Assembly: GCA_029974875.1 (NCBI GenBank)
Contig: JARKQP010000537.1
Location: 1-25,998 of the forward strand
Direction: 5' to 3'
Length of the DNA: 25,998 bases
Source of the DNA: Mobilitalea sp.
GTDB taxonomy: Bacteria; Bacillota_A; Clostridia; Lachnospirales; Lachnospiraceae
Position 1 is the first letter of the stretch. The number at the start of each line of letters is the position of its first letter. Below are positions 1 through 7,894 of this stretch, in pieces. Made by a program: the position numbers and the translations under genes. The notes beneath the pieces were generated by a model. It saw only the letters and a list, made by a program, of their open reading frames with translations, ran no database searches and had not been told where the DNA came from.

Positions 1-854
1 TATCCATCGTTGGTATGATTATTTCAAACGATGCTTATGGACCGATTGTAGACAACGCGCGCGGTCTTGTTGAAATGGGAGATCTGGGCGACAAAGCCCT
101 TGAGATCACGGATTCCCTTGACAGCGCAGGTAATACGGTAAAGGCTGTAACGAAGGGCTTTGCTATCGGTGCTGCAGGACTTACTGTAATTGCTCTGCTC
201 GGTGCCTTCATGAGTGAAGTAAATACGGCTGCGGTTGAGCTTGGTATGGTGGCTGAGGGTACACATTACATCCAGGGCTTTGATATCATTAACCCGGTTG
301 TATTCTTTGGATTATTGATTGGAGCAGCAATCCCGGCGTTATTCTCTGCCATGCTGATGCTTGGCGTTGACCGCAATGCACAGCGTATGGTAGCTGAGAT
401 TCATCGTCAGTTCAAAGAAATTGTTGGCTTAAAAGAGGGCAAGGAAGGTGTTGTACCGGAATACGATAAGTGTATTGAAATTGCAACAGACGGTGCAATC
501 AAGGAATTAATCCCTGCCGGCCTTATGACCATCATTATGACAATTCTCGTGGGTGTTATCGGAGGTGTCCATGCCATAGGCGGTTTCATTACAGGAAACA
601 TTATCAGTGGTTTATTATTCGCCCTGTTTATGTCCAACTCAGGCGGTCTTTGGGATAATACAAAGAAATATATTGAAGCGGGACATCATGGCGGAAAGAA
701 TTCAGCGGCACATAAAGCTGGTGTAGTTGGCGATACGGTAGGCGATCCATTTAAGGATACGGCCGGTCCTTCCATTAATACACAGATTACGGTAGTGTCT
801 TTGGTAGCTTCCTTGACGGCAACTATTTTCCTGACGATTAACCTGTTCGGATAA
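1..854 (+). CDS. hppA: Membrane-bound pyrophosphatase (H+-pumping type), C-terminal part
   Basis: Partial gene; the frame is open from base 3, so the protein starts outside the window. The family couples cytoplasmic pyrophosphate hydrolysis to ion export. Visible family signatures are DNAYGPIVDNARGLVEM near the start, the GNTVKAVTKG helix, and near the end DNTKKYIEAGHHGG followed by GDTVGDPFKDTAGPS, whose Asp/Lys residues line the pyrophosphate site. Four to five hydrophobic segments follow in the usual order and the C-terminus (NLFG) is where the family ends. In GNTVKAVT, Lys and Thr occupy the two positions that are Ala in K+-dependent enzymes. From established family knowledge this predicts a K+-independent, proton-pumping enzyme; the ion is inferred, not seen. 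Confidence 0.97.
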   Translation, partial: SIVGMIISNDAYGPIVDNARGLVEMGDLGDKALEITDSLDSAGNTVKAVTKGFAIGAAGLTVIALLGAFMSEVNTAAVELGMVAEGTHYIQGFDIINPVVFFGLLIGAAIPALFSAMLMLGVDRNAQRMVAEIHRQFKEIVGLKEGKEGVVPEYDKCIEIATDGAIKELIPAGLMTIIMTILVGVIGGVHAIGGFITGNIISGLLFALFMSNSGGLWDNTKKYIEAGHHGGKNSAAHKAGVVGDTVGDPFKDTAGPSINTQITVVSLVASLTATIFLTINLFG

Positions 855-897
855 TAAGAGAAGAACCAACGAATCAATATTATATAGTAAATATATA

Positions 898-940
898 ACA
901 AGCTTATCCGGCTGCTTTTTGGCAGACTGGATAAGCTTGT
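898..940. terminator. Hairpin terminator shared by two convergent genes
   Basis: A perfect 12-bp stem (ACAAGCTTATCC at 898-909, GGATAAGCTTGT at 929-940) lies between the pyrophosphatase stop at 854 and the minus-strand Xre gene ending at 982. The downstream T-tract is weak on both strands. Position between convergent genes suggests bidirectional termination. Confidence 0.75.
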
Positions 941-981
941 ATTTGCCTTCGCCACTTTCTATGACTTCTATCAGTCTTATA

Positions 982-1311
982 TCAATCCTGTGGTTTGTCC
1001 TTAAGCGCAGTTATGGTGGAATAGACGACCTTTAGCTCGTGTACGCTGCAATCCTGCAGGCTGCGTTCAATTTTATACAAAAGCTCCCGATCGCTCTTCC
1101 GCCCGGGAAAGAAAACGTCATCGACAGAAAAGTTCAATGTTTGAGCCAGTTTATATAAAACCTCTATGGACGGATTCCGTGTGCCTGCTTCAATTTGTTT
1201 AATGTGGGAAGGTGCAACCTCGATGATTTCCGCAAGCTGCTCCTGGGTAATCCTGTTTTCTAATCGGGCAGCTTTGATTGCCGCGCCCAGGGCTTTGTTA
1301 TCTAATGCCAT
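982..1311 (-). CDS. Xre-family transcriptional regulator
   Basis: 109 residues. Residues about 8-62 form a classical lambda-repressor-like helix-turn-helix: IKAARLENRITQEQLAE, then SHIKQIEAGTRNPSIEVLYKLAQ and LNFSVDDVFF. The C-terminal 40 residues are charged and probably helical, with no sensor domain seen. The start is supported by AGGAGG about 9 bases upstream on the minus strand. It is divergent from the small receiver-like gene starting at 1447, across about 135 bases, so it may control that promoter and its own. The target is inferred from position only. Confidence 0.92.
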   Translation of the reverse strand: MALDNKALGAAIKAARLENRITQEQLAEIIEVAPSHIKQIEAGTRNPSIEVLYKLAQTLNFSVDDVFFPGRKSDRELLYKIERSLQDCSVHELKVVYSTITALKDKPQD

Positions 1312-1357
1312 ATTCTTTCAGCCTCCTATATAGTAATCTTACAGATTGCCAAAGGTC

Positions 1358-1386
1358 TTGAAAACTATCAATAAGAATACTATAAT
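1358..1386 (+). promoter_or_regulatory. Sigma-A-type promoter for the receiver-like gene
   Basis: TTGAAA at 1358-1363 and a perfect TATAAT at 1381-1386 are separated by 17 bases, about 60 bases before the preferred start at 1447. It sits in the divergent region upstream of the Xre gene. Confidence 0.7.
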
Positions 1387-1446
1387 AGACACTAAGAGTG
1401 ACCCTAAGCTTTGTGGGGTAATAAAAAGGATTGGGAGGAAGGGAAG

Positions 1447-1854
1447 ATGGGGAACTACAGCTTTACGGGTGAAAATAGGCCAATACAGATATTGATTATT
1501 TCGGACCGTTTAATGGAGCAGGCGAAAGTGTTAGCCGATTTTTTTGACGGCCTTGAGGATTTCCATGTAATCGGAATAGCAGAAAATGCGCGGCAGGCAT
1601 TGCAGCTTGCAGAGAACAACAGGATTGACTATCTTATTATTTCTGGTTATTTGAGGCTGGAGGAGACATATTGCGTCATAGCTGAGCTTCGGAAAAGGGA
1701 TAAGAAGCTGCTGGCGGTGCATTGGGCCATCCTTGATACGTTGATCGATATTTTCTGTCAGCGTTATAAGATACCCTTGAAATTTGAGCGTACTCTTCCG
1801 ATGACAGATTTCGCCGGGTTTCTGAAGAAGCATAGGAATGATGGAGTGGCTTGA
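1447..1854 (+). CDS. Small CheY-like protein lacking the phosphoacceptor Asp
   Basis: 135 residues from ATG 1447, chosen because GGGAGGAAGGG lies just upstream; an in-frame TTG at 1411 would add 12 residues but has no such site. The pattern is that of a receiver domain: beta1 IQILIISD (15-20), helix, beta2 HVIGIAENARQALQLA (40-55), beta3 IDYLIIS (60-66), beta4 KLLAVHWAI, and a final KFERTLPMTDFAGFLKKH helix. One of the two acidic residues after beta1 is Ser (S19), the phosphoacceptor position is Ser66 instead of Asp, and the usual Lys-Pro near the end is Arg-Thr. If the fold assignment is right it cannot be phosphorylated in the normal way. There is no output domain. It is followed by hflX after about 240 bases. 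The role is unknown. Confidence 0.65.
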   Translation: MGNYSFTGENRPIQILIISDRLMEQAKVLADFFDGLEDFHVIGIAENARQALQLAENNRIDYLIISGYLRLEETYCVIAELRKRDKKLLAVHWAILDTLIDIFCQRYKIPLKFERTLPMTDFAGFLKKHRNDGVA

Positions 1855-2096
1855 CGGTTAAATGCCGATTAGTATAGAAGGAAGATTTTTGTCGGGAAAA
1901 TTAAGGGGTATAAAAAATAAAGTATTTTCTATTTTCCCACAGGTATAGTATAATAGCCAATGAAGCTACAGACTGGTAGATATGGCGGCCGATGGTTGCC
2001 GGCAGGAAGCATTTTAGGAGCTGATGCGGCGGAAGGTATATTTTAGCGGTTCATTGCAGAATATATAGGTGCTTAAAGGCAGCATGGAGGGTTATT

Positions 2097-3344
2097 ATGA
2101 CGCAGTTGTATGAAATGAAGGAACAGGAGGAACGCTTTGTACTGGTGGGCATTTCCTCCTTTGAAAAGGATGATACGGAGGAATCCTTAGAGGAGCTGGA
2201 GGAGCTGGTCAAGACGGATGGAGCCATTGCTGTCGGCAAGATCATCCAAAATAGGGAAAGCATACATCCGGGTACCTATATAGGGAAGGGTAAGATTGAG
2301 GAAGTAAGGGCTCTGGCTATTGAAACGGAGGCAACGGGAGTAGTCTGTGATGATGAGCTCTCACCAGCCCAGTTAAAGAATCTGGAGGATGCCTTGCAGA
2401 TGAAGGTGCTGGACCGTACTGTCATCATCCTTGATATTTTTGCCAACAGGGCTTCCACAAAGGAAGGAAAAATCCAGGTCGAGCTTGCCCAGCTGCGGTA
2501 CCGTTCCACAAGGCTGGTCGGGCTGAGGAATTCCCTGTCCAGGTTGGGCGGCGGAATCGGTACCAGGGGGCCAGGAGAGAAAAAGCTGGAGATGGACCGC
2601 CGGTTAATCAAGGAACGCATTACCCAGCTAAGGCATGAGCTGGAGGACGTAAAGTCAAACCGTGAGACCGCAAGGAGCCTCAGGAGCAAGAACCAGATCC
2701 CGGTGGTAGCCATTGTGGGCTATACGAATGCGGGAAAATCAACGCTGTTGAACTATTTAACCGATGCGGGGGTGTTGGAGGAGGATAAGCTCTTTGCGAC
2801 CTTGGATCCCACCACAAGAAGCCTCGCCCTGGCAAGCGGACAGCAGATCCTGATGACCGATACCGTAGGCTTTATCCGGAAATTACCCCATCATTTGATC
2901 GAGGCCTTCCGCAGTACCCTGGAAGAGGCCAAATATGCGGACATCATCCTCCATGTGGTGGATAGCTGTAACACGGACGCGGACCGGCAGATGCATATCG
3001 TCTATGATACCCTGCACCGTCTGGGGGTTCAGGATAAGGTGGTCATTACGGCCTTTAATAAGCAGGACAGACCGGAGGCGGAGAAGGTAATCAAGGACTT
3101 CAAAGCGGACCATACGGTAAAAATATCGGCGAAAACAGGAATGGACGTGGATAAGCTGCTGGATTTGATCGAGAAGGTATTGAATGAGAGAAAGGTGCTC
3201 ATAGAAAGGGTATTTTCCTATCAGGATGCAGGTAGGATCCAGGCCATCCGCAAATATGGACAATTACTGGAAGAGGAATACCAGCAGGAAGGAATTTATG
3301 TGAAGGCCTACGTGCCGGGGGATATCTTCCAGAGCCTGGAATAG
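2097..3344 (+). CDS. hflX: Ribosome-associated GTPase HflX
   Basis: 415 residues, normal length for the family. HflX binds the 50S subunit and in several bacteria splits stalled or stress-arrested ribosomes. The N-terminal HflX domain (about 10-195) contains GTYIGKGKIEE, the DELSPAQLKNLE segment, LDRTVIILDIFANRA and the glycine-rich GGGIGTRGPGE loop, followed by a coiled helical pair. The GTPase domain has G1 GYTNAGKST (208-216), G2 ATLDPTTR, G3 DTVGF (255-259) and G4 NKQD (321-324), with SAKTG as G5. The start ATG has GGAGG 6 bases upstream. A TATAAT at 1949-1954 lacks a convincing -35 but would give a leader of about 135 bases. Transcription should end at the hairpin at 3420-3472. Confidence 0.97.
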   Translation: MTQLYEMKEQEERFVLVGISSFEKDDTEESLEELEELVKTDGAIAVGKIIQNRESIHPGTYIGKGKIEEVRALAIETEATGVVCDDELSPAQLKNLEDALQMKVLDRTVIILDIFANRASTKEGKIQVELAQLRYRSTRLVGLRNSLSRLGGGIGTRGPGEKKLEMDRRLIKERITQLRHELEDVKSNRETARSLRSKNQIPVVAIVGYTNAGKSTLLNYLTDAGVLEEDKLFATLDPTTRSLALASGQQILMTDTVGFIRKLPHHLIEAFRSTLEEAKYADIILHVVDSCNTDADRQMHIVYDTLHRLGVQDKVVITAFNKQDRPEAEKVIKDFKADHTVKISAKTGMDVDKLLDLIEKVLNERKVLIERVFSYQDAGRIQAIRKYGQLLEEEYQQEGIYVKAYVPGDIFQSLE

Positions 3345-3419
3345 GGAATATATGGGGCGTTGAAGGGTTTTACCGGCATAAAGCCTGGATTTTTTTATAG
3401 TTCTTTATTACTATTTGAT

Positions 3420-3472
3420 ATACTAGATATAGTATCAGCGTTAAAAAACTGATGCATATCTAGTATTTTTTT
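3420..3472 (+). terminator. Rho-independent terminator of hflX
   Basis: Perfect 10-bp outer stem TACTAGATAT (3421-3430) with ATATCTAGTA (3456-3465), an inner ATCAG/CTGAT pairing, then a run of seven T at 3466-3472. Confidence 0.88.
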
Positions 3473-3473
3473 A

Positions 3474-3502
3474 TTGACTATATCTGTAATATCTGGTAGT
3501 AT
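3474..3502 (+). promoter_or_regulatory. Promoter of nrdD
   Basis: TTGACT (3474-3479) and TAGTAT (3497-3502) with exactly 17 bases between them, directly after the hflX terminator and about 60 bases before nrdD. The AT-rich ATATATCTG/AGTATATG stretches overlap it where NrdR boxes sit in other bacteria, but the matches to the NrdR consensus are poor. Confidence 0.75.
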
Positions 3503-3564
3503 ATGTAACATAGGTTAGCGCAGAGGTACAGCTGTGTTAGATGCGGGAAGGGAGTTAGTTACAT

Positions 3565-5946
3565 ATGATTAACGTTGTAAAAAGAGACGGTCAGGTTGCC
3601 GGATTCGACCTGAAAAAAATCAGTGAAGCAATCACAAAAGCCTTCAAGGCCACAGAAAAATCTTACACGGAGGAGATAGTCAGTTTATTGACACTTCGGG
3701 TTACCTCCGATTTTCAGAAGAAAATTAAAGAAGAAACAATCCATGTAGAGGATATTCAGGACAGCGTAGAAATAGTGCTGGAACAAACCGGATATACGGA
3801 CGTGGCGAAAGCATACATCTTGTACCGCAAGAACAGAGAAAAGATCCGCAACATGAAGTCTACGATTTTAGATTATAAAGAAATCGTTAATAATTACGTG
3901 AATGAAGAGGACTGGAGGGTAAAAGAAAACTCAACGGTTACATATTCCGTAGGCGGACTGATTTTACATAATTCGGGAGCCATTACGGCAAATTACTGGC
4001 TGTCCGAGATCTACGACGAGGAAATTGCAAATGCCCACCGGAATGCAGACATCCATCTGCACGACCTGGCAATGCTGACAGGATACTGTGCAGGCTGGTC
4101 TTTAAAACAGCTGATTAAGGAGGGGCTTGGCGGCATCCCGGGCAAGATCACATCTTCACCGGCGAGCCATTTATCCACCCTTTGTAACCAGATGGTCAAT
4201 TTCTTAGGCATCATGCAGAATGAATGGGCAGGAGCCCAGGCGTTTTCCTCCTTTGATACCTATCTGGCACCCTTTGTTAAGATTGATAATTTGTCCTACC
4301 GTGAGGTGAAGCAGTGTATCCAGTCCTTTGTTTATGGTGTGAATACGCCGAGCCGCTGGGGAACCCAGGCTCCGTTCTCTAATATTACCCTGGACTGGAC
4401 CGTGCCGAATGACTTAGCTGAGCTGCCCTGCATCGTCGGAGGCAGGGAAATGGGCTTTAAGTACAAGGACTGCAAGAAAGAGATGGACATGGTAAATAAA
4501 GCCTTTATCGAAATTATGATTGAGGGCGATGCCAACGGAAGGGGCTTCCAGTACCCGATTCCGACCTATTCCATTACCAGGGATTTTGATTGGTCCGATA
4601 CGGAAAATAACCGCATGCTCTTTGAAATGACGGCGAAATATGGCACACCTTATTTCTCCAACTATATTAACAGTGATATGGAACCGAGCGATGTCCGTTC
4701 CATGTGCTGTAGGCTGCGCCTTGACCTTCGTGAGCTGCGCAAGAAGACCGGAGGGTTCTTCGGTTCCGGTGAGAGTACCGGCTCTGTGGGCGTTGTTACG
4801 ATCAATATGCCGCGCATCGCGTATCTGGCTGCCGATGAGAAGGAATTCTTTGCACGTCTTGACCGTATGATGGATATTGCCGCCCGTTCCTTGAGGGTGA
4901 AGAGGAAGGTTATCACAAAGCTTTTGGAGGAAGGCCTGTATCCATATACGAAGCGTTATCTGGGATCCTTTGATAACCATTTTTCAACCATCGGCCTCAT
5001 CGGTATGAATGAAGTAGGGCTGAATGCAAAATGGCTTGGCGGGGATATGACCCATAAGGAAACCAAGGAGTTTACAATTAAAACCTTAAATTATATGAAG
5101 GAGCGCCTTTCGGATTATCAGGAGACATACAAGGATCTCTACAACCTGGAGGCAACGCCGGCAGAATCTACTACCTACCGTCTTGCGAAAGCGGACAAGA
5201 AGCGTTGGCCGGATATCAGGACCGCAGGGCAGGAAGGTGACACACCTTATTATACGAACAGCTCCCATTTACCGGTAGGTTATACCGAGGATGTTTTTGA
5301 AGCCCTGGATATCCAGGATGAGCTTCAGACCCTATATACCTCAGGAACAGTGTTCCATGCATTCCTCGGGGAGAAGCTCCCTGATTGGGAAGCGGCTGCG
5401 AAGCTGGTCAGAACCATTGCCTCCAATTATAAATTGCCGTACTATACCATGTCACCGACCTATTCCGTATGCAAAAAGCATGGATATCTGGCAGGGGAGC
5501 AGTTCACCTGTCCCCACTGCGGCGAAAGGGCGGAGGTATACAGCCGTATTACGGGTTATTACCGTCCGGTCCAGAACTGGAACGAGGGTAAGGCCCAGGA
5601 ATATAAGAACCGTAGGATTTATGATATCACCCACTCCAGGGAAATGGAGGATGGGATTGCCGGGCAGGAGCCGCTGTTAATGGAGGAGGAAGACCTCAGG
5701 GTACAGGATGGGCTATACCTGTTTACCACAAAGACCTGTCCAAATTGCTATACGGCAAAGGAATATTTGAAGAACCATACCTATGCAATTGTAGATGCTG
5801 AAGAAAATGTGGAACTGACAAGGGAATATGGCATTATGCAAGCGCCTACCCTGGTAGAGGTCAGAGCCGGCAAGGCAAAGAAGTATGTAAGTGCCCTGGG
5901 CATTAAGGGCTATGTGGATGAGCAGATGATATGTATTAATTCCTAG
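3565..5946 (+). CDS. nrdD: Anaerobic ribonucleoside-triphosphate reductase with C-terminal redoxin domain
   Basis: 793 residues. Class III reductase makes dNTPs without oxygen using a glycyl radical. An ATP-cone allosteric domain occupies residues 1 to about 95. The barrel contains RSMCCRLRLD (Cys381/382, thiyl-radical candidates) and GSGESTGSVGVVTINMPRI. The zinc-type site reads C636-x2-H639 and C649-P-H-C652, followed by YSRITGYYRPVQNW, where Gly664 is the predicted radical glycine. Unusually, the chain continues about 75 residues beyond the usual end into a glutaredoxin/thioredoxin-like domain: LFTTKTCPNC (Cys725, Cys728), a helix, and MQAPT with the cis-Pro. This suggests the electron donor is built in. 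GGGAAGGGAG precedes the start. No activase gene (nrdG) follows, although it commonly neighbours nrdD. Confidence 0.97.
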   Translation: MINVVKRDGQVAGFDLKKISEAITKAFKATEKSYTEEIVSLLTLRVTSDFQKKIKEETIHVEDIQDSVEIVLEQTGYTDVAKAYILYRKNREKIRNMKSTILDYKEIVNNYVNEEDWRVKENSTVTYSVGGLILHNSGAITANYWLSEIYDEEIANAHRNADIHLHDLAMLTGYCAGWSLKQLIKEGLGGIPGKITSSPASHLSTLCNQMVNFLGIMQNEWAGAQAFSSFDTYLAPFVKIDNLSYREVKQCIQSFVYGVNTPSRWGTQAPFSNITLDWTVPNDLAELPCIVGGREMGFKYKDCKKEMDMVNKAFIEIMIEGDANGRGFQYPIPTYSITRDFDWSDTENNRMLFEMTAKYGTPYFSNYINSDMEPSDVRSMCCRLRLDLRELRKKTGGFFGSGESTGSVGVVTINMPRIAYLAADEKEFFARLDRMMDIAARSLRVKRKVITKLLEEGLYPYTKRYLGSFDNHFSTIGLIGMNEVGLNAKWLGGDMTHKETKEFTIKTLNYMKERLSDYQETYKDLYNLEATPAESTTYRLAKADKKRWPDIRTAGQEGDTPYYTNSSHLPVGYTEDVFEALDIQDELQTLYTSGTVFHAFLGEKLPDWEAAAKLVRTIASNYKLPYYTMSPTYSVCKKHGYLAGEQFTCPHCGERAEVYSRITGYYRPVQNWNEGKAQEYKNRRIYDITHSREMEDGIAGQEPLLMEEEDLRVQDGLYLFTTKTCPNCYTAKEYLKNHTYAIVDAEENVELTREYGIMQAPTLVEVRAGKAKKYVSALGIKGYVDEQMICINS

Positions 5947-6040
5947 GTAAATGTCCATGACCATTTTAGTAGCTGCTTTGATGTAGTTGAAGCGGCAGGG
6001 TTTACCTATTTAACAAGCTTGCAAGATAACTGACATATAT

Positions 6041-6102
6041 AGTATTCGTACCAGACACGGTGTATTCCCCAAAGTATGCCTGTCTGGTACGAATACTTTT
6101 TT
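6041..6102 (+). terminator. Rho-independent terminator of nrdD
   Basis: Perfect 16-bp stem AGTATTCGTACCAGAC (6041-6056) with its complement at 6082-6097, loop of 25 bases, followed by a T-run ending at 6102. Confidence 0.88.
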
Positions 6103-6151
6103 GTTGGTGGAAGAGGGAGATTTCTATTTAATAGATGACAATAAGGTTTCC

Positions 6152-6193
6152 AAGGAGCATGAATAGATACAAAATATCTATTTTGTGCTCCTT
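6152..6193. repeat. Second long hairpin after nrdD
   Basis: AAGGAGCA (6152-6159) pairs with TGCTCCTT (6186-6193), and inside it AATAGATA pairs with TATCTATT across a small asymmetric bulge. The T-tract after it is broken (TCGTTTG), so it may be a backup terminator or an RNA processing element. Confidence 0.5.
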
Positions 6194-6379
6194 TCGTTTG
6201 TCAATAATATCGGAAGGATATAAAGATTATTGGGATCGTATTGTGTACATCCACTATAAATAGTTCAGAAAAAGCCGATTCTAAGGAGCGGTTTGTCTAT
6301 ATCCATAATGGACGGAATGGATTATCCTAAATTCATAATTATTTTGTAAACTGCGAGATGAAAGGGGGTTTATGCGTAC

Positions 6380-7876
6380 ATGGGGGATATTATACTTAAA
6401 ATTTCTCATATGGATAAGTCCTTTGGAGTTGTAAAGGCACTAAAAGATGTGAACTTTATGGTAAGGAGAGGCGAAATCCACGGACTGATCGGTGAGAACG
6501 GTTCAGGAAAGTCCACAGTTTCTTCAATTGTTGCTGGCATGAAAAAGGCGGACAAGGGAGAGATGGAGTTCCTCGGAAAAAAGTATTCTCCTGATAGCGC
6601 TTGCGATGCCAGCAAAGCAGGTGCATGTATGGTGGTTCAGGAGCTGGGGACGATTCCGGGAATTACGGTTGCGGAAAATCTCTTTCTGGGAAATGAGTCA
6701 AGATTTAGCAAAGCGGGCTTTATGAATATGAAGAAGATGAACCAGGATGCAGAAAGAATTCTTTCCAGGCTGGGCATCGATAAAGTCAGGCCGGGTAAGT
6801 TGGTAGATTTTTATACCTTTGAGGAGCGGAAGTTAGTCGAGATTGCCCGGGCAATGTACAATGAACCGGAGCTCCTGATTATTGATGAAACGACGACAGC
6901 CCTGTCCCTGACCGGAAGAGAGATTCTATATGGAATTATGAAAAAAATGGCTCAGGAAGGGAAGGCAGTTTTGTTCATCAGCCATGATTTGGACGAGCTG
7001 ATGGGCATCTGCAATGTGCTAACCGTGCTTCGTGATGGAGTTATCATAGATACCATGACAAAGGAAAAATTTGAACCAAATGACATTAAAACTAAGATGG
7101 TTGGGCGGGAGATTGAGGGGGACTATTATCGTTATGACTATGATGGAAGCTGTGGCCCTGAGGTCGTGCTTCGGATGGAACAAGTCTGCAACGATCTGGT
7201 TCATGATATTAATTTTGAGCTTCACAGGGGCGAGATTCTTGGCTTCAGCGGTTTGTCCGAAAGCGGTATCCACGACATCGGGAGGCTTGCCTATGGAATC
7301 GAACGGCCAATTTACGGAAGGGTTTCCCTGCCCCAGAGAAACGCAGAGGTAAAGAGTCCGTTGGAGGCTATGAAGAACAAGGTGGGCTATGTCTCCAAGG
7401 ACAGGGATAAGGAATCGCTGATCCTAAACGATACCATAAAAAATAATATCAGTATCAATGCCTATGATTGTATGAAGAGAGGTTCGGCTATTTCACCCTC
7501 GAAGGAAAAGAAATATGTCCAGAAGCAGATTGATTTCCTGAGAATTAAATGCTACGGCATGGATCAGATGGTAAAAACCCTGTCAGGGGGAAATAAGCAG
7601 AAGGTTGCATTTGGAAGGTGGATTGGAGTTGACAGTGAGATACTGATTCTGGATTGCCCTACCAGAGGTGTGGACATTGGCGTGAAAACCGCCATGTACC
7701 AGTTGATGACAAAGCTAAAGCAGGAGGGTAAGTCGCTGCTTGTAATCAGCGAGGAAATGAGTGAACTGATTGGAATGTGTGACCGGATCCTGGTCTTAAA
7801 GGATGGAAGGATGAGCGGGGAATTCAGCAGGGACAGAGACCTTTCGGAGCAGAAAATCATTAAATACATGATATAA
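6380..7876 (+). CDS. Sugar ABC transporter, double ATPase subunit (CUT2, RbsA/MglA-like)
   Basis: 498 residues with two fused nucleotide-binding domains, typical of CUT2 sugar importers. NBD1: Walker A GENGSGKST (38-46), Q-loop region VVQELGTIPGITVAENLFLG, the signature replaced by YTFEERKLVEIARAM, and Walker B LLIIDET with Glu170. NBD2: a degenerate P-loop GLSESGIHD, an intact LSGGNKQK signature (401-408) and Walker B ILILDCPTRGVDIG, in which the expected catalytic Glu is Cys426. The LSGG signature in NBD2 faces the NBD1 P-loop, so one composite site looks complete, as in related proteins. AGGGGG lies 11 bases before ATG. It is the first gene of a four-gene transport operon; the next gene starts 18 bases after its stop. 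The sugar is unknown. Confidence 0.93.
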   Translation: MGDIILKISHMDKSFGVVKALKDVNFMVRRGEIHGLIGENGSGKSTVSSIVAGMKKADKGEMEFLGKKYSPDSACDASKAGACMVVQELGTIPGITVAENLFLGNESRFSKAGFMNMKKMNQDAERILSRLGIDKVRPGKLVDFYTFEERKLVEIARAMYNEPELLIIDETTTALSLTGREILYGIMKKMAQEGKAVLFISHDLDELMGICNVLTVLRDGVIIDTMTKEKFEPNDIKTKMVGREIEGDYYRYDYDGSCGPEVVLRMEQVCNDLVHDINFELHRGEILGFSGLSESGIHDIGRLAYGIERPIYGRVSLPQRNAEVKSPLEAMKNKVGYVSKDRDKESLILNDTIKNNISINAYDCMKRGSAISPSKEKKYVQKQIDFLRIKCYGMDQMVKTLSGGNKQKVAFGRWIGVDSEILILDCPTRGVDIGVKTAMYQLMTKLKQEGKSLLVISEEMSELIGMCDRILVLKDGRMSGEFSRDRDLSEQKIIKYMI

Positions 7877-7894
7877 CTGGTGGAGGAGGCTGTA

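Larger units (their letters stand above)
5947..6379. other. Gene-free stretch between nrdD and the sugar importer
   Basis: 433 bases without a credible coding frame. It holds the nrdD terminator (6041-6102), a second hairpin (6152-6193) and an AT-rich leader before the ABC operon. No promoter better than a TATAAA at 6255-6260 with a poor TTGGGA upstream could be picked out. No tRNA-like cloverleaf was recognised. Confidence 0.6.

Noticed and set aside
1982..2017. Leader peptide MAADGCRQEAF before hflX
   Set aside because: No ribosome site and no terminator/antiterminator pair in the leader; likely chance.
3477..3510. NrdR boxes over the nrdD promoter
   Set aside because: Two AT-rich stretches resemble the motif loosely but spacing and central bases do not fit.
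4414..4980. Long minus-strand frame of 188 codons inside nrdD
   Set aside because: Antisense shadow of a strongly supported gene, with no ribosome site and no recognisable domain.
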